Shown here in pieces: positions 24,432 to 33,082 of a stretch of DNA of 64,000 nt. The position numbers were made by a program, and so were the translations under genes. The stretch's first letter is position 1. The number at the start of each line of letters is the position of its first letter. Under the pieces are notes generated by a model that searched no databases, was not told the DNA's origin, and saw nothing but the letters and a program-made list of their open reading frames with translations. Origin of the DNA: Gillisia sp. CAL575 (GTDB lineage: Bacteria > Bacteroidota > Bacteroidia > Flavobacteriales > Flavobacteriaceae); the NCBI RefSeq assembly GCF_000403785.1, contig NZ_APHJ01000026.1:62001-126000 (forward strand), in the 5' to 3' direction.

Positions 24432-25418
24432 TTACTGTAATTTTTTTCCTTCTGAAATTAAAAGTTTTTTTGTTGCAATTATACCTTCTTCTGCAGAGAG
24501 ATTTTGGCCTTCATATTCAACGCCTATATAGCCTGTATACCCTGCATCTTTTACGATTTTAAGAATCTTCTCAAATTCCATAATAGTTTCTTGACCTTCC
24601 AAATTAAAATTATAAGATTTTGCGCTTACTGCTTTCGCAAACGGCATCATTTCTTTAATCCCCTGATATCTTGGGTATTCTTCTACACATTTGGCTTCCC
24701 AACGTTCTCCTCCCTCACGTTTTAAGCAAAAATTACCAAAATCAGGAAGGGTACCAACATTGGAAAGGTTAACACCTTCCATTACCTCGACAAGAAGTTT
24801 TGCATTGGAAGATAAGTAGCCGTGGTTTTCTACCAAAACATTTACCCCTTTGGTGGCTGCATATTCTCCTATATTTTTAAGACCTTTAATAGAATTTTGT
24901 TTCCATGTTTCAGCATCATTGCTTCCAAACAGATTTACTCTAATAGAGTGGCATTTTAAAAATTGAGCGGCGTCTACCCATTTTTTATGATTATCTACTG
25001 CTTTATTTCGCTCCTCTGTACTAGAGACAGCAAGATCTCCTTCCCCATCAATCATAATGAGAACATTTTCAACATTAAATTTTTCACTTCTCGCTTTTAA
25101 AGTATCCAGGACAGTTTGTAAATCACTTTCTTCAATTTGGGTAGAGTAAAGTCCACTAACATATTCAATACCGGAAAATCCCATATCATGAGCTTTCTCA
25201 GCAAAATCCATAGGGTTCATTTTTCCTTCTATTATTGGCTTACTAAGGGACCATTGAGCTAATGACAGTTTGAAAAACAATTCTTTTTCTTTGGATTGCT
25301 CTTGGACTATTTCTTGTTCAGAAACTTTTTCTGGTTTGTTCTTACAGGATGCAGTTACTATTAATAGCAGAAAAGTAAATAGTAAAAACTTTGAAAATTT
25401 TGCACTTTGGTCGATCAT
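24432..25418 (-). CDS. Xylose-isomerase-like TIM-barrel sugar isomerase/epimerase lipoprotein
   Basis: I chose the ATG at 25418, giving MIDQSAKFSKFLLFTFLLLIVTASC with lipobox VTASC. A TTG further upstream would add an unlikely charged extension. The barrel domain (~50-328) shows FKLSLAQWSL, SIRVNLFG, VNVLVENHGYLS, NVGTLPDFGNF and the closing GYTGYIGVEYEGQN. These carry the Glu/Asp/His metal-ligand positions of AP-endonuclease-2/xylose-isomerase-like proteins. It likely epimerises or isomerises a keto-sugar product. It is first in the minus-strand group with Gfo/Idh and DUF1080 and divergent from the GMC operon. Confidence 0.83.
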   Translation of the reverse strand: MIDQSAKFSKFLLFTFLLLIVTASCKNKPEKVSEQEIVQEQSKEKELFFKLSLAQWSLSKPIIEGKMNPMDFAEKAHDMGFSGIEYVSGLYSTQIEESDLQTVLDTLKARSEKFNVENVLIMIDGEGDLAVSSTEERNKAVDNHKKWVDAAQFLKCHSIRVNLFGSNDAETWKQNSIKGLKNIGEYAATKGVNVLVENHGYLSSNAKLLVEVMEGVNLSNVGTLPDFGNFCLKREGGERWEAKCVEEYPRYQGIKEMMPFAKAVSAKSYNFNLEGQETIMEFEKILKIVKDAGYTGYIGVEYEGQNLSAEEGIIATKKLLISEGKKLQ

Positions 25419-25523
25419 AAAACAATGGTTTAGAGATTGATTAAATAATTTTATTAACAATAAGTTTAGAAATTTAAAAATAGACTTAATTTTTGAATCC
25501 CATTTTATTTTAGCTTTAATTGA

Positions 25524-25531
25524 TATATTTG
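25524..25531 (+). promoter_or_regulatory. Promoter -7 element of the GMC operon
   Basis: TATATTTG is an exact TAnnTTTG match ending 10 bases before the TTG start codon at 25542. Transcription would begin almost at the start codon. Confidence 0.55.
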
Positions 25532-25541
25532 GAAATACAGA

Positions 25542-27281
25542 TTGGATTTAACTTTAATAAATATTAAAAGCTTGAGCAAAAATTTAGAATCGGAAACCTT
25601 TGATGCAATTGTTGTAGGTACCGGAATTAGCGGCGGATGGGCTGCCAAAGAATTATGTGAAAAGGGATTTAAAACACTTGTTCTTGAACGAGGTCGTATG
25701 GTAGAACATATTAAGGATTATCCAACAATGAATGACGATCCATGGGATTATGAATTTAAAGGTCAAGTTCCCAGAAAAGAAGCGAAAAGACAAGAAAAAC
25801 AGGCCAGAACAGGTTATACAGTTAATGAAGTATCCAAACATTGGTTTGTGGACGATATTAAACATCCTTATAATGAGTCTAAAAGGTTCGACTGGATTCG
25901 TGGGTATCATGTTGGAGGGCGATCTATTATGTGGGGTAGGCATAGTTATAGATTAAGTAATTTAGATTTTGAAGCCAATAAAAAAGACGGTATAGCTGTA
26001 GACTGGCCTATTCGTTATAATGATATAGCCCCTTGGTATGATTATGTTGAATCTTATATAGGAGTAAGTGGAGAGAATCTAGGACTTCCACAATTACCAG
26101 ATGGTAAGCTTTTACCAATGATGGACCTAAATTGTGTAGAAGATCATCTTAAACAAAATATTGCTAAAAATTTTACAGACAGAGTGCTTACTGCAGGTCG
26201 CGTAGCTCATATTACAAATAATGATTCCTTTGAGGGAAGAGCGCCTTGTCAATACAGGAATCGCTGTATAAGAGGCTGTCCGTATGGAGCATATTTCAGC
26301 AGTAATTCCTCTACTTTACCTGCTGCAGCTCGCACAGGAAATATGACCTTACGTCCAAATTCTATTGTGAGTGAGGTAATTTATGATGCCAATACTAAAA
26401 AGGCAACAGGGGTAAAGGTAATTGATGTGGAGACTAAGGAAGTGCATGAGTTTAGTGCAAAAGTTATATTCTTATGTGCATCTACTATTGCATCTGCCAG
26501 TATTTTAATGCAATCCAAATCAGATAGATTTCCTAATGGGATGGGAAATGATAGTGGGGAACTTGGTCATAATGTTATGGATCATCATTTTGATGCCGGA
26601 GCTACGGGGAAATATGATGGTTTTGAAGACATGTATTATAAAGGTAGAAAACCAAATGGAATATATTTGCCACGATTCAGAAACCTATCAGAAAACGAAA
26701 ACTTCAATTTTATACGTGGCTATGGATATCAAGGTGGAGCAAGCCGGGACAATTGGAATGATACGATTGCCGAAGCTAGTTATGGAAAAGAATTAAAGGA
26801 TGCGATATCTAAACCGGGAGGCTGGACAATGGGATTAATGGGATTTGGGGAAACGCTCCCATATCATGAAAATAAGATGACTCTTAATTATGATAAACTA
26901 GATGATTGGGGACTTCCAACTGTAACGTTTGATGCAGAATTCAAAGAAAATGAATTGAATATGCGAAAAGATATGATAGAACAAGCCGTATTAATGTTGG
27001 AAAAGGCAGGATTTAAAGATGTTCAGGGTTACGATAATTTAGGTGCTCCTGGACTAGGAATCCACGAGATGGGTACAGCAAGAATGGGTAGAGATCCTGA
27101 AACATCGGTTTTAAATGAAAATAATCAGTTACACTCAGTATCTAACGTATATGTAACAGATGGTTCCTTTATGACATCGGCGGCTTGCCAAAATCCATCG
27201 TTAACATATATGGCAATGACAGCAAGAGCAGCAGATCATGCAGCTAAACATTTTAAAGTAACCGAAGCTGAAATTTTATAA
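25542..27281 (+). CDS. GMC-family FAD oxidoreductase, probable glucoside 3-dehydrogenase large subunit
   Basis: The 579-residue flavoprotein has the FAD-binding motif VVGTGISGGWAAKEL at residues ~25-40 and a cysteine-rich CQYRNRCIRGCPYG segment. The C-terminal GMC block holds GIHEMGTARMG (His) and CQNPSLTYMAMT (Asn), which form the catalytic His/Asn pair. An in-frame stop lies at 25521, so TTG at 25542 is the only reasonable start. There is no signal peptide, while the next gene, 2 bp on, encodes the Tat-bearing small subunit. Export as a hitchhiker complex is inferred. By analogy with known glucoside 3-dehydrogenases it would oxidise sugar C3 in the periplasm. Gluconate or sorbitol dehydrogenase are alternatives. 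Confidence 0.88.
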   Translation: MDLTLINIKSLSKNLESETFDAIVVGTGISGGWAAKELCEKGFKTLVLERGRMVEHIKDYPTMNDDPWDYEFKGQVPRKEAKRQEKQARTGYTVNEVSKHWFVDDIKHPYNESKRFDWIRGYHVGGRSIMWGRHSYRLSNLDFEANKKDGIAVDWPIRYNDIAPWYDYVESYIGVSGENLGLPQLPDGKLLPMMDLNCVEDHLKQNIAKNFTDRVLTAGRVAHITNNDSFEGRAPCQYRNRCIRGCPYGAYFSSNSSTLPAAARTGNMTLRPNSIVSEVIYDANTKKATGVKVIDVETKEVHEFSAKVIFLCASTIASASILMQSKSDRFPNGMGNDSGELGHNVMDHHFDAGATGKYDGFEDMYYKGRKPNGIYLPRFRNLSENENFNFIRGYGYQGGASRDNWNDTIAEASYGKELKDAISKPGGWTMGLMGFGETLPYHENKMTLNYDKLDDWGLPTVTFDAEFKENELNMRKDMIEQAVLMLEKAGFKDVQGYDNLGAPGLGIHEMGTARMGRDPETSVLNENNQLHSVSNVYVTDGSFMTSAACQNPSLTYMAMTARAADHAAKHFKVTEAEIL

Positions 27282-27283
27282 TT

Positions 27284-27928
27284 ATGAACAGAAGACAAGC
27301 TTTAAAAAACTTTGGCCTAGGTGCGGGAATTCTTATAATAGGACCGAGCACTTTAAGTTTACTGCATAGTTGTAAAGGAGAAAATAAATACGATTGGGAA
27401 CCAAACTTTTTAAGTGTTTCTAATGGTTTTGCTTTAAAACAAATACTAGATATTATACTGCCAGTTACAGATACTCCGGGTGCGGGAGATTTAAATATAG
27501 CTCAATTTATAGATTCCTATATGGATGAAGTTGCCACTAAAAATCAACAAGAAAATTTTTATCGAAATGCAAATGCTTTTGCCTCAGTGTTTAAAAAGGA
27601 ATATGACAAAGAGCTCGAAGAAGGTTCCGCAGAAGAATACGAGAAAATAATAGCAAAGTATTTGAGAGCAGCACCAGAAAAGAGAGAGGAATATGCAAAA
27701 AGAAATACCGAAACACAAGATCCACAGGATAATGACCCTAATATTAAAGATGATATAGATGTTAGTAGCTATGGTTATCTTACAATAATAAGGGAGATGG
27801 GAATTTGGGCATGGAAAACAAGTGAAGAAATCGGGGAAAATATACTATGGTACGATCCTGTACCAGGACGATATATTGCTTGTGGACCTCTAAAAGAATT
27901 AGGAAATGGAAAGGCGATGTCTTTATAG
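27284..27928 (+). CDS. Gluconate 2-dehydrogenase subunit 3 family Tat lipoprotein
   Basis: The 214-residue protein starts MNRRQALKNFGLGAGILIIG, a Tat signal with the twin Arg at residues 3-4, and ends in the lipobox-like LLHSC (Cys30). The mature part matches the gluconate-2-dehydrogenase subunit-3 family (LKQILDIILPVTDTPGAGDLNIAQFIDSYMDEV). Members accompany GMC flavoprotein subunits and are needed for their maturation or export. It begins 2 bp after the GMC gene. It is probably the export and membrane-anchoring partner of that enzyme. Confidence 0.88.
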   Translation: MNRRQALKNFGLGAGILIIGPSTLSLLHSCKGENKYDWEPNFLSVSNGFALKQILDIILPVTDTPGAGDLNIAQFIDSYMDEVATKNQQENFYRNANAFASVFKKEYDKELEEGSAEEYEKIIAKYLRAAPEKREEYAKRNTETQDPQDNDPNIKDDIDVSSYGYLTIIREMGIWAWKTSEEIGENILWYDPVPGRYIACGPLKELGNGKAMSL

Positions 27929-28045
27929 AAAGCAATTTTTCCTTTAACAATGCGTCTTTGGCAATTTTGTGATTGATTAATTAATATTTATCCTTAAACA
28001 TTTATTTTTTAGAAATTATTTAAAAAAATAAATGTGCTATTTTCT

Positions 28046-28061
28046 ACGAAATCGATTTCGT
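28046..28061. promoter_or_regulatory. Perfect 16-bp palindrome, LacI-type operator
   Basis: ACGAAATCGATTTCGT is a perfect palindrome with a central CG and GAAA/TTTC arms, the pattern of LacI/GalR-family operators. It lies 100 bp before the susC start, adjacent to a TTG at 28070-28072 and a TATTTTAC element at 28094-28101 that may be the -33 and -7 boxes. I saw no second copy of it in the other intergenic regions of this locus. Confidence 0.6.
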
Positions 28062-28160
28062 GGATATAATTGTTTTTTTCCTGTTATGAACAATATTTTA
28101 CATAAATTTATTAGATTCTTAATGTTTAATTAAGAAAACTACCAACTAAAACTAATTCTT

Positions 28161-31100
28161 ATGAAAAAAATTACTTTCAGGAGCTTTTTGTTTGCTATTG
28201 TTTTTCTATGTTTCGGAATAGTGAATGCGCAACAAACTGTTTCCGGAACGATTACAGATGGAAGTGGGCCAATGCCTGGTACAACTGTTGCAATTAAAGG
28301 TACATCTACAGGAACCACTTCTGACTTCGATGGAAAATATACTTTGAACAATGTACCAGCCGATGGAGTTTTGGTATTTAGTTTTGTAGGATATGAAATC
28401 CAGGAAATTGGAGTTAATGGTCGTTCTACAATCGATGTAAATTTATTAGCAGATGCCTCAGAATTGGAAGAGGTTGTGCTTATTGGATATGGAACTACTA
28501 CCATAAAAGATGCTACAGGTTCTGTTTCTTCTGTTACTTCCGAAGAATTTAATAAAGGGGTCATTGCTTCCCCAGAGCAATTAATTCAAGGTAAAAGTGC
28601 TGGGGTACAAATTTCAGAAACATCTGGTGCGCCTGGTGCGGGTATAAATGTTCGTATTAGAGGATCTAACTCTATTCGTTCTGGTAACAATCCTTTGTTC
28701 GTTGTTGATGGAGTTCCACTTGCTTCAGGCTCAGCTCCTTCATCTAGCGTTGGTGGAATTGGTACTGCTGGTGGTCAAAATCCATTGAGTTTCATTAACC
28801 CGAACGATATAGAAAGTATATCTATTCTAAAAGATGCTTCAGCAACAGCGATCTACGGTTCTCGTGGCGCCAACGGAGTAATAATTATACAAACCAAAGG
28901 AGGTAGAGGTGCTTCAGAGGGTAGATTTGAATTTAATTCTAGCTTAGGGATTGGAACACCTGCTAGTGAATATGACCTATTAAATAGAGAACAATATTTA
29001 ACCGCCATCGCTTCTGTAGGAAACGATCCTGATGCTTTGGACTTTGGTGCCGATTCTAATTTCCAGGATTTTTATACTCGTACCTCTTATTCAGAAAACA
29101 TTGATTTAAGTTACTCAAAGAGTTATACAGGAGGAAATGTTCGTGCTTCTATTGCTTACAACGATCAAGAAGGAGTAGTAAGAAATAGTTATTTGGAACG
29201 GTTAACAGGTAGATTAAATGCCAGCCAACGGTTATTAAATGATAAATTAACTTTAAGCATTCAGGCCTCTATTTCTAAGATCGATCAGCAAAGTGCTCCT
29301 ATTAATGGAGAGGCTGGATCTACAGGTGATTTAATTGGTGCTTCTATTACACAAAACCCAACAGCACCTATAGATCCAACATTTAACCCAGGAGGAAATG
29401 TTTTGAACCCAACGAGCTTACTAAATAGCTATCGAGGTCTTTCTGAAGTTGAAAGATTTTTAGGAAACGCTTCAGCAGAATATGCTGTTACTAATGAATT
29501 AAGTGCCAAAGTAACCATAGGTTACGAAAAGGCAGATACGGAAACTACTTCCGTGTTTGGTTCAGATGTAATTGGTTTAAATGGAATTTCCGGAATTGGT
29601 AGAGGTAGATATGACACTTTCGATCAGGAAAACTCTCTTCTTGAAGCAACCTTAAACTATAAAAAAGAATTTGACAACTCTGTTCTCGATGTGGTTGGAG
29701 GATATTCTTATCAGAAATTTGACAGAAATGGTTTCGGATCTGAAGGAGCAGGTTTTAATACTGCAGATCTTAGAGTGATGGCGCTTCAGTTAAAAGATGC
29801 TTATAGAAGTGTTACAGGAGCTATAAATGGTCCTTACACTGTATTTGGTTACGGAAATGATGGGACTTATTTAAATAATCTTTTACCTTCTTTTACAAGT
29901 GGTGAACTACCAGAAGGTTTTGACAGACCAATCCCAGCATATGTTTTAAATTATACTTTCGATAATTTTGATGAATTACAGTCATATTTTATGAGAGCAA
30001 ATTATACACTTGCTGAAAAATATTTGTTTACAGGTACGTTTAGAGCAGATGGTTCTTCAACATTTGGTGAAAATAATAGATATGGATACTTTCCTTCAGG
30101 AGCAGTTGCATGGCAGATCCATAAAGAAGATTTTATTGGAGATACATTCTCTACCTTAAAGCTTCGATTAGGTGCTGGTATTGTAGGTAGTCAAGAAGGT
30201 TTAGGATATGGACGTTTTGTTCAACGAGAACGTGCTGCAGGAGGAGGAATAAGTAATGACCTTAATGTACTTGGAGCACCGGGAACTTTTATAGATGGAG
30301 ATCCAAATCCAGACCTTAAATGGGAGGAAACTACAGATTACAACGTAGGGGTAGATTTTGGATTTAACAATGACAGGTTTAGTGGAACGGTAAACCTATA
30401 TCGTAAAGAAACAAATGACCTATTGTTGCCAAGACCATCTGCCGCTCCAAGTAGTGGTAGTATAATTTTTAGTAACCTGTTGGATGGTAAAGTAATTAAT
30501 GAAGGTGTAGAGCTTTCTTTAGATTACGATTTTGCAAATACCGAAGACTTTGGTTTCTCTGCTAATTTCAATGTAGCTTACAATAGTAATGAAGTACAGG
30601 ATACACAATTCACAATTCCAACCGGTGCTATTAGAGGTAATGGATTAACCAACGCTTTTGCTCAGCAATTACAGGCAGGACAACCTTTATTTTCTTATTT
30701 TATGGCAGAGTTTACAGGTTTTGATACAGATGGAAATCCTACATACCTTGATGTAGATGGAAATGGTATTGGTGATCCAGATGCCGATAAATTCTTTGTT
30801 GGTAAAGATGCTCAGGCAGATTGGAATGCTGGTTTGTCTTTAAATGCGAGATATAAGAATTTTGATCTTTCTACGTATCTTAATGGACAATTCGACTTCT
30901 ATGTGTATAATGCTACTAAGAACGCATTTTTCACAAAAAGTGCTTTACTTATTGGTAAAAATACAACACAAGAGGCAGCATCAAATAACGAGAACCCAGC
31001 ATCTTCAGTTGCTGTTTCAACAAGATTTCTTGAAAAAGGTGATTTTATAAGACTTTCATCAGCATCATTGGGTTATAGTGTACCATTAAATGAAACCAGT

Positions 31101-31292
31101 CAAGTAAGTTCTCTTAGATTAAGTGTAACAGGACAAAACTTATTCCTAATTACTGATTATAGTGGATTAGATCCTGAAGTTTCTACGAATACTGGAAACT
31201 TAAACGATTCTGGAATTCCAACTGTAGGTATAGATTATGCAGCGTATCCAAGACCGCGTACTATATCTTTTGGTGTAAGTGCAACATTTTAA
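28161..31292 (+). CDS. SusC-family TonB-dependent outer-membrane transporter
   Basis: The 1,043-residue protein has a signal peptide ending near residue 24 (FGIVNAQQ). A carboxypeptidase-D-regulatory-like domain (~25-105: VSGTITDGSGPMPGTTV, FDGKYTLNNVPADGVLVFSFVGYE) comes next, then the TonB plug (SVSSVTSEEF to ASATAIYGSRGANGVIIIQTKGG, ~115-250). A 22-strand barrel ends in aromatic Phe (GVSATF). It imports an oligomeric substrate with its SusD partner, powered by TonB. The substrate is not obvious from sequence. A LacI-type palindrome lies upstream, and susD follows after 15 bp. Confidence 0.93.
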   Translation: MKKITFRSFLFAIVFLCFGIVNAQQTVSGTITDGSGPMPGTTVAIKGTSTGTTSDFDGKYTLNNVPADGVLVFSFVGYEIQEIGVNGRSTIDVNLLADASELEEVVLIGYGTTTIKDATGSVSSVTSEEFNKGVIASPEQLIQGKSAGVQISETSGAPGAGINVRIRGSNSIRSGNNPLFVVDGVPLASGSAPSSSVGGIGTAGGQNPLSFINPNDIESISILKDASATAIYGSRGANGVIIIQTKGGRGASEGRFEFNSSLGIGTPASEYDLLNREQYLTAIASVGNDPDALDFGADSNFQDFYTRTSYSENIDLSYSKSYTGGNVRASIAYNDQEGVVRNSYLERLTGRLNASQRLLNDKLTLSIQASISKIDQQSAPINGEAGSTGDLIGASITQNPTAPIDPTFNPGGNVLNPTSLLNSYRGLSEVERFLGNASAEYAVTNELSAKVTIGYEKADTETTSVFGSDVIGLNGISGIGRGRYDTFDQENSLLEATLNYKKEFDNSVLDVVGGYSYQKFDRNGFGSEGAGFNTADLRVMALQLKDAYRSVTGAINGPYTVFGYGNDGTYLNNLLPSFTSGELPEGFDRPIPAYVLNYTFDNFDELQSYFMRANYTLAEKYLFTGTFRADGSSTFGENNRYGYFPSGAVAWQIHKEDFIGDTFSTLKLRLGAGIVGSQEGLGYGRFVQRERAAGGGISNDLNVLGAPGTFIDGDPNPDLKWEETTDYNVGVDFGFNNDRFSGTVNLYRKETNDLLLPRPSAAPSSGSIIFSNLLDGKVINEGVELSLDYDFANTEDFGFSANFNVAYNSNEVQDTQFTIPTGAIRGNGLTNAFAQQLQAGQPLFSYFMAEFTGFDTDGNPTYLDVDGNGIGDPDADKFFVGKDAQADWNAGLSLNARYKNFDLSTYLNGQFDFYVYNATKNAFFTKSALLIGKNTTQEAASNNENPASSVAVSTRFLEKGDFIRLSSASLGYSVPLNETSQVSSLRLSVTGQNLFLITDYSGLDPEVSTNTGNLNDSGIPTVGIDYAAYPRPRTISFGVSATF

Positions 31293-31307
31293 TAAAAAAA
31301 AAGGACA

Positions 31308-32966
31308 ATGAAAAATAAAACAATTTTTAAAACTTCAGCCAGGTTGCTATCGGGATCGCTAATTCTAGCGACTGCTTTCCTTTCCTGTACAGATTTAGAG
31401 ATAGAGGGAACTGACTCTATTATAGTAGATGCCAGCGAAGCAGGCTTTCAAGGAGTTAGTGATCCAGATTCTTTTTTGGACAATGCCTATAATAGTTTAA
31501 ACGGGTTAATAGGAAACCAAGCAGACCTTTATGCTCTAGCTGAAGTAACAACAGATGAGGCTTTGGTGCCTACGAGAGGTTCTGACTGGGGTGATAATGG
31601 TATTTGGAGACAACTGCATCAACATGATTGGACAGCCAATCATAACTTTCTTTTAAATGTTTGGAATCAATGGAATACTTTACATTTTCAGGGAGCTCAG
31701 GTTCTTTCTGATTTAACTAATAGTACGCCGCAACAAGAAGCAGATGCTCATTTTTTAAGAGCACTTGGAATGTGGATTATCTTGGATAATTTTGGACAAG
31801 TACCCGTACGTGATCCAGATGCTCCAGTATTTGATGACCCTATTGTGCTAAAAGGCCAAGAAGCTGTAGACCAAATAGTTTCTGATCTTAATTTAGCAAT
31901 TGCAGATTTAAACGCAATTGGACCAGGAGCGGGAGTAGGAGATGCTGCTGCACCTAATGCGCGTCCGGGAAAAGCTGCTGCAAAATATTTACTTGCAAAA
32001 GTTCTTCTTAATAAGCATATTTATTTGGGCACAGAGCCTAATAGTGCAGACATGAACCAGGTTGTAAGTCTGGTTGACGAAATTTCTGGTGAAGGATATG
32101 GACTAGAAGACGGATATTTTGATATTTTTAAAAGACAATTGGATAGAGAAACAATCTGGTTTATACCTACTGCCGTAGGAAATAGAATTTGGAACGGACT
32201 TCACTACAATATGGCGCCAGATCAAGCTGGTGGTGGATGGAATGGTTTTTCTACCCTTTCTGAATTTTATGATATGTTTGAAGGAGATCCTAATTCTAAT
32301 AGAGGAACGGCACAAGGTGAACCCTTAGATGGGCAAGAAGAACGTAGAGGATTTGTTCCTCCATCTGGTTTACCAGCAGGATCTTTTCCTGGCTCAATAA
32401 ATGATAACGGGGATGCATTTGCAGATGGATCTAGTGTAGGTTTCGGTTTCCTTGTTAATCAACAGTACGATTATGATGGTACTCCTTTAAAAGATAGAGG
32501 TGGTAATCCATTAACTTTTAAAAGAGATTTTAAAGATGGATCTGGAAACATCAGTCTAATTAATAACAGTGAGACTACAGGAATTCGTACTATTAAATAT
32601 AACCCTCGCAATGGAGCATTTACAGAACATGAAATTTTCTTTAGATATTCAGATGCACATTTAATGAAAGCGGAAGCAATGATGAGAGCTGGCGGAGATC
32701 CTTCAGCTTTAGTTAACGAATTAAGAATCCTTAGAAAAGCTCAACCACTTGGAAGTGTAACCGAAAGTGATCTTTTAGAAGAAAGAGGAAGAGAATTATA
32801 TATGGAATTCTGGAGACGAAATGATATGATTCGATTTGGAGAATATACGAGAAATTGGGAATTAAAATCACCTTCTGCAGTTGGTGATCCAACCAGAAAT
32901 TTATTTCCAATACCTGCAAATCAATTGATTTTGAATCCTAATCTTACTCAGAATCCTGGATATTAA
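31308..32966 (+). CDS. SusD/RagB-family surface glycan-binding lipoprotein
   Basis: The 552-residue lipoprotein (FLSC, Cys27) has the alpha-helical TPR-like SusD fold. Typical features are DPDSFLDNAYNSLNGL in the N-terminal part, ADAHFLRALGMWIILDNFGQVPV (~140-165), the HLMKAEAMMRAGGDP segment, and LLEERGRELYMEFWRRNDMIRFGEY near the C-terminus. It forms the lid of the SusC pore and captures the substrate at the cell surface. It is followed by a very strong terminator, so the VCBS genes downstream probably depend on readthrough or their own promoter. Confidence 0.93.
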   Translation: MKNKTIFKTSARLLSGSLILATAFLSCTDLEIEGTDSIIVDASEAGFQGVSDPDSFLDNAYNSLNGLIGNQADLYALAEVTTDEALVPTRGSDWGDNGIWRQLHQHDWTANHNFLLNVWNQWNTLHFQGAQVLSDLTNSTPQQEADAHFLRALGMWIILDNFGQVPVRDPDAPVFDDPIVLKGQEAVDQIVSDLNLAIADLNAIGPGAGVGDAAAPNARPGKAAAKYLLAKVLLNKHIYLGTEPNSADMNQVVSLVDEISGEGYGLEDGYFDIFKRQLDRETIWFIPTAVGNRIWNGLHYNMAPDQAGGGWNGFSTLSEFYDMFEGDPNSNRGTAQGEPLDGQEERRGFVPPSGLPAGSFPGSINDNGDAFADGSSVGFGFLVNQQYDYDGTPLKDRGGNPLTFKRDFKDGSGNISLINNSETTGIRTIKYNPRNGAFTEHEIFFRYSDAHLMKAEAMMRAGGDPSALVNELRILRKAQPLGSVTESDLLEERGRELYMEFWRRNDMIRFGEYTRNWELKSPSAVGDPTRNLFPIPANQLILNPNLTQNPGY

Positions 32967-32983
32967 TATAAAGTTATAATTAA

Positions 32984-33013
32984 AAAAAAGAGGGCGAATT
33001 CGCCCTCTTTTTT
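32984..33013. terminator. Strong intrinsic terminator after susD
   Basis: A perfect palindrome, AAAAAGAGGGCGAATTCGCCCTCTTTTT in two equal arms with center 32998/32999, lies 18 bp after the susD stop codon and is followed by T-rich sequence. It would separate susCD from the downstream VCBS genes. Confidence 0.88.
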
Positions 33014-33082
33014 ATATGAATTATTTTAATTTAATTAATATTTTATAATAGATTACTTCAACATACATTGTAATAATTCTTC

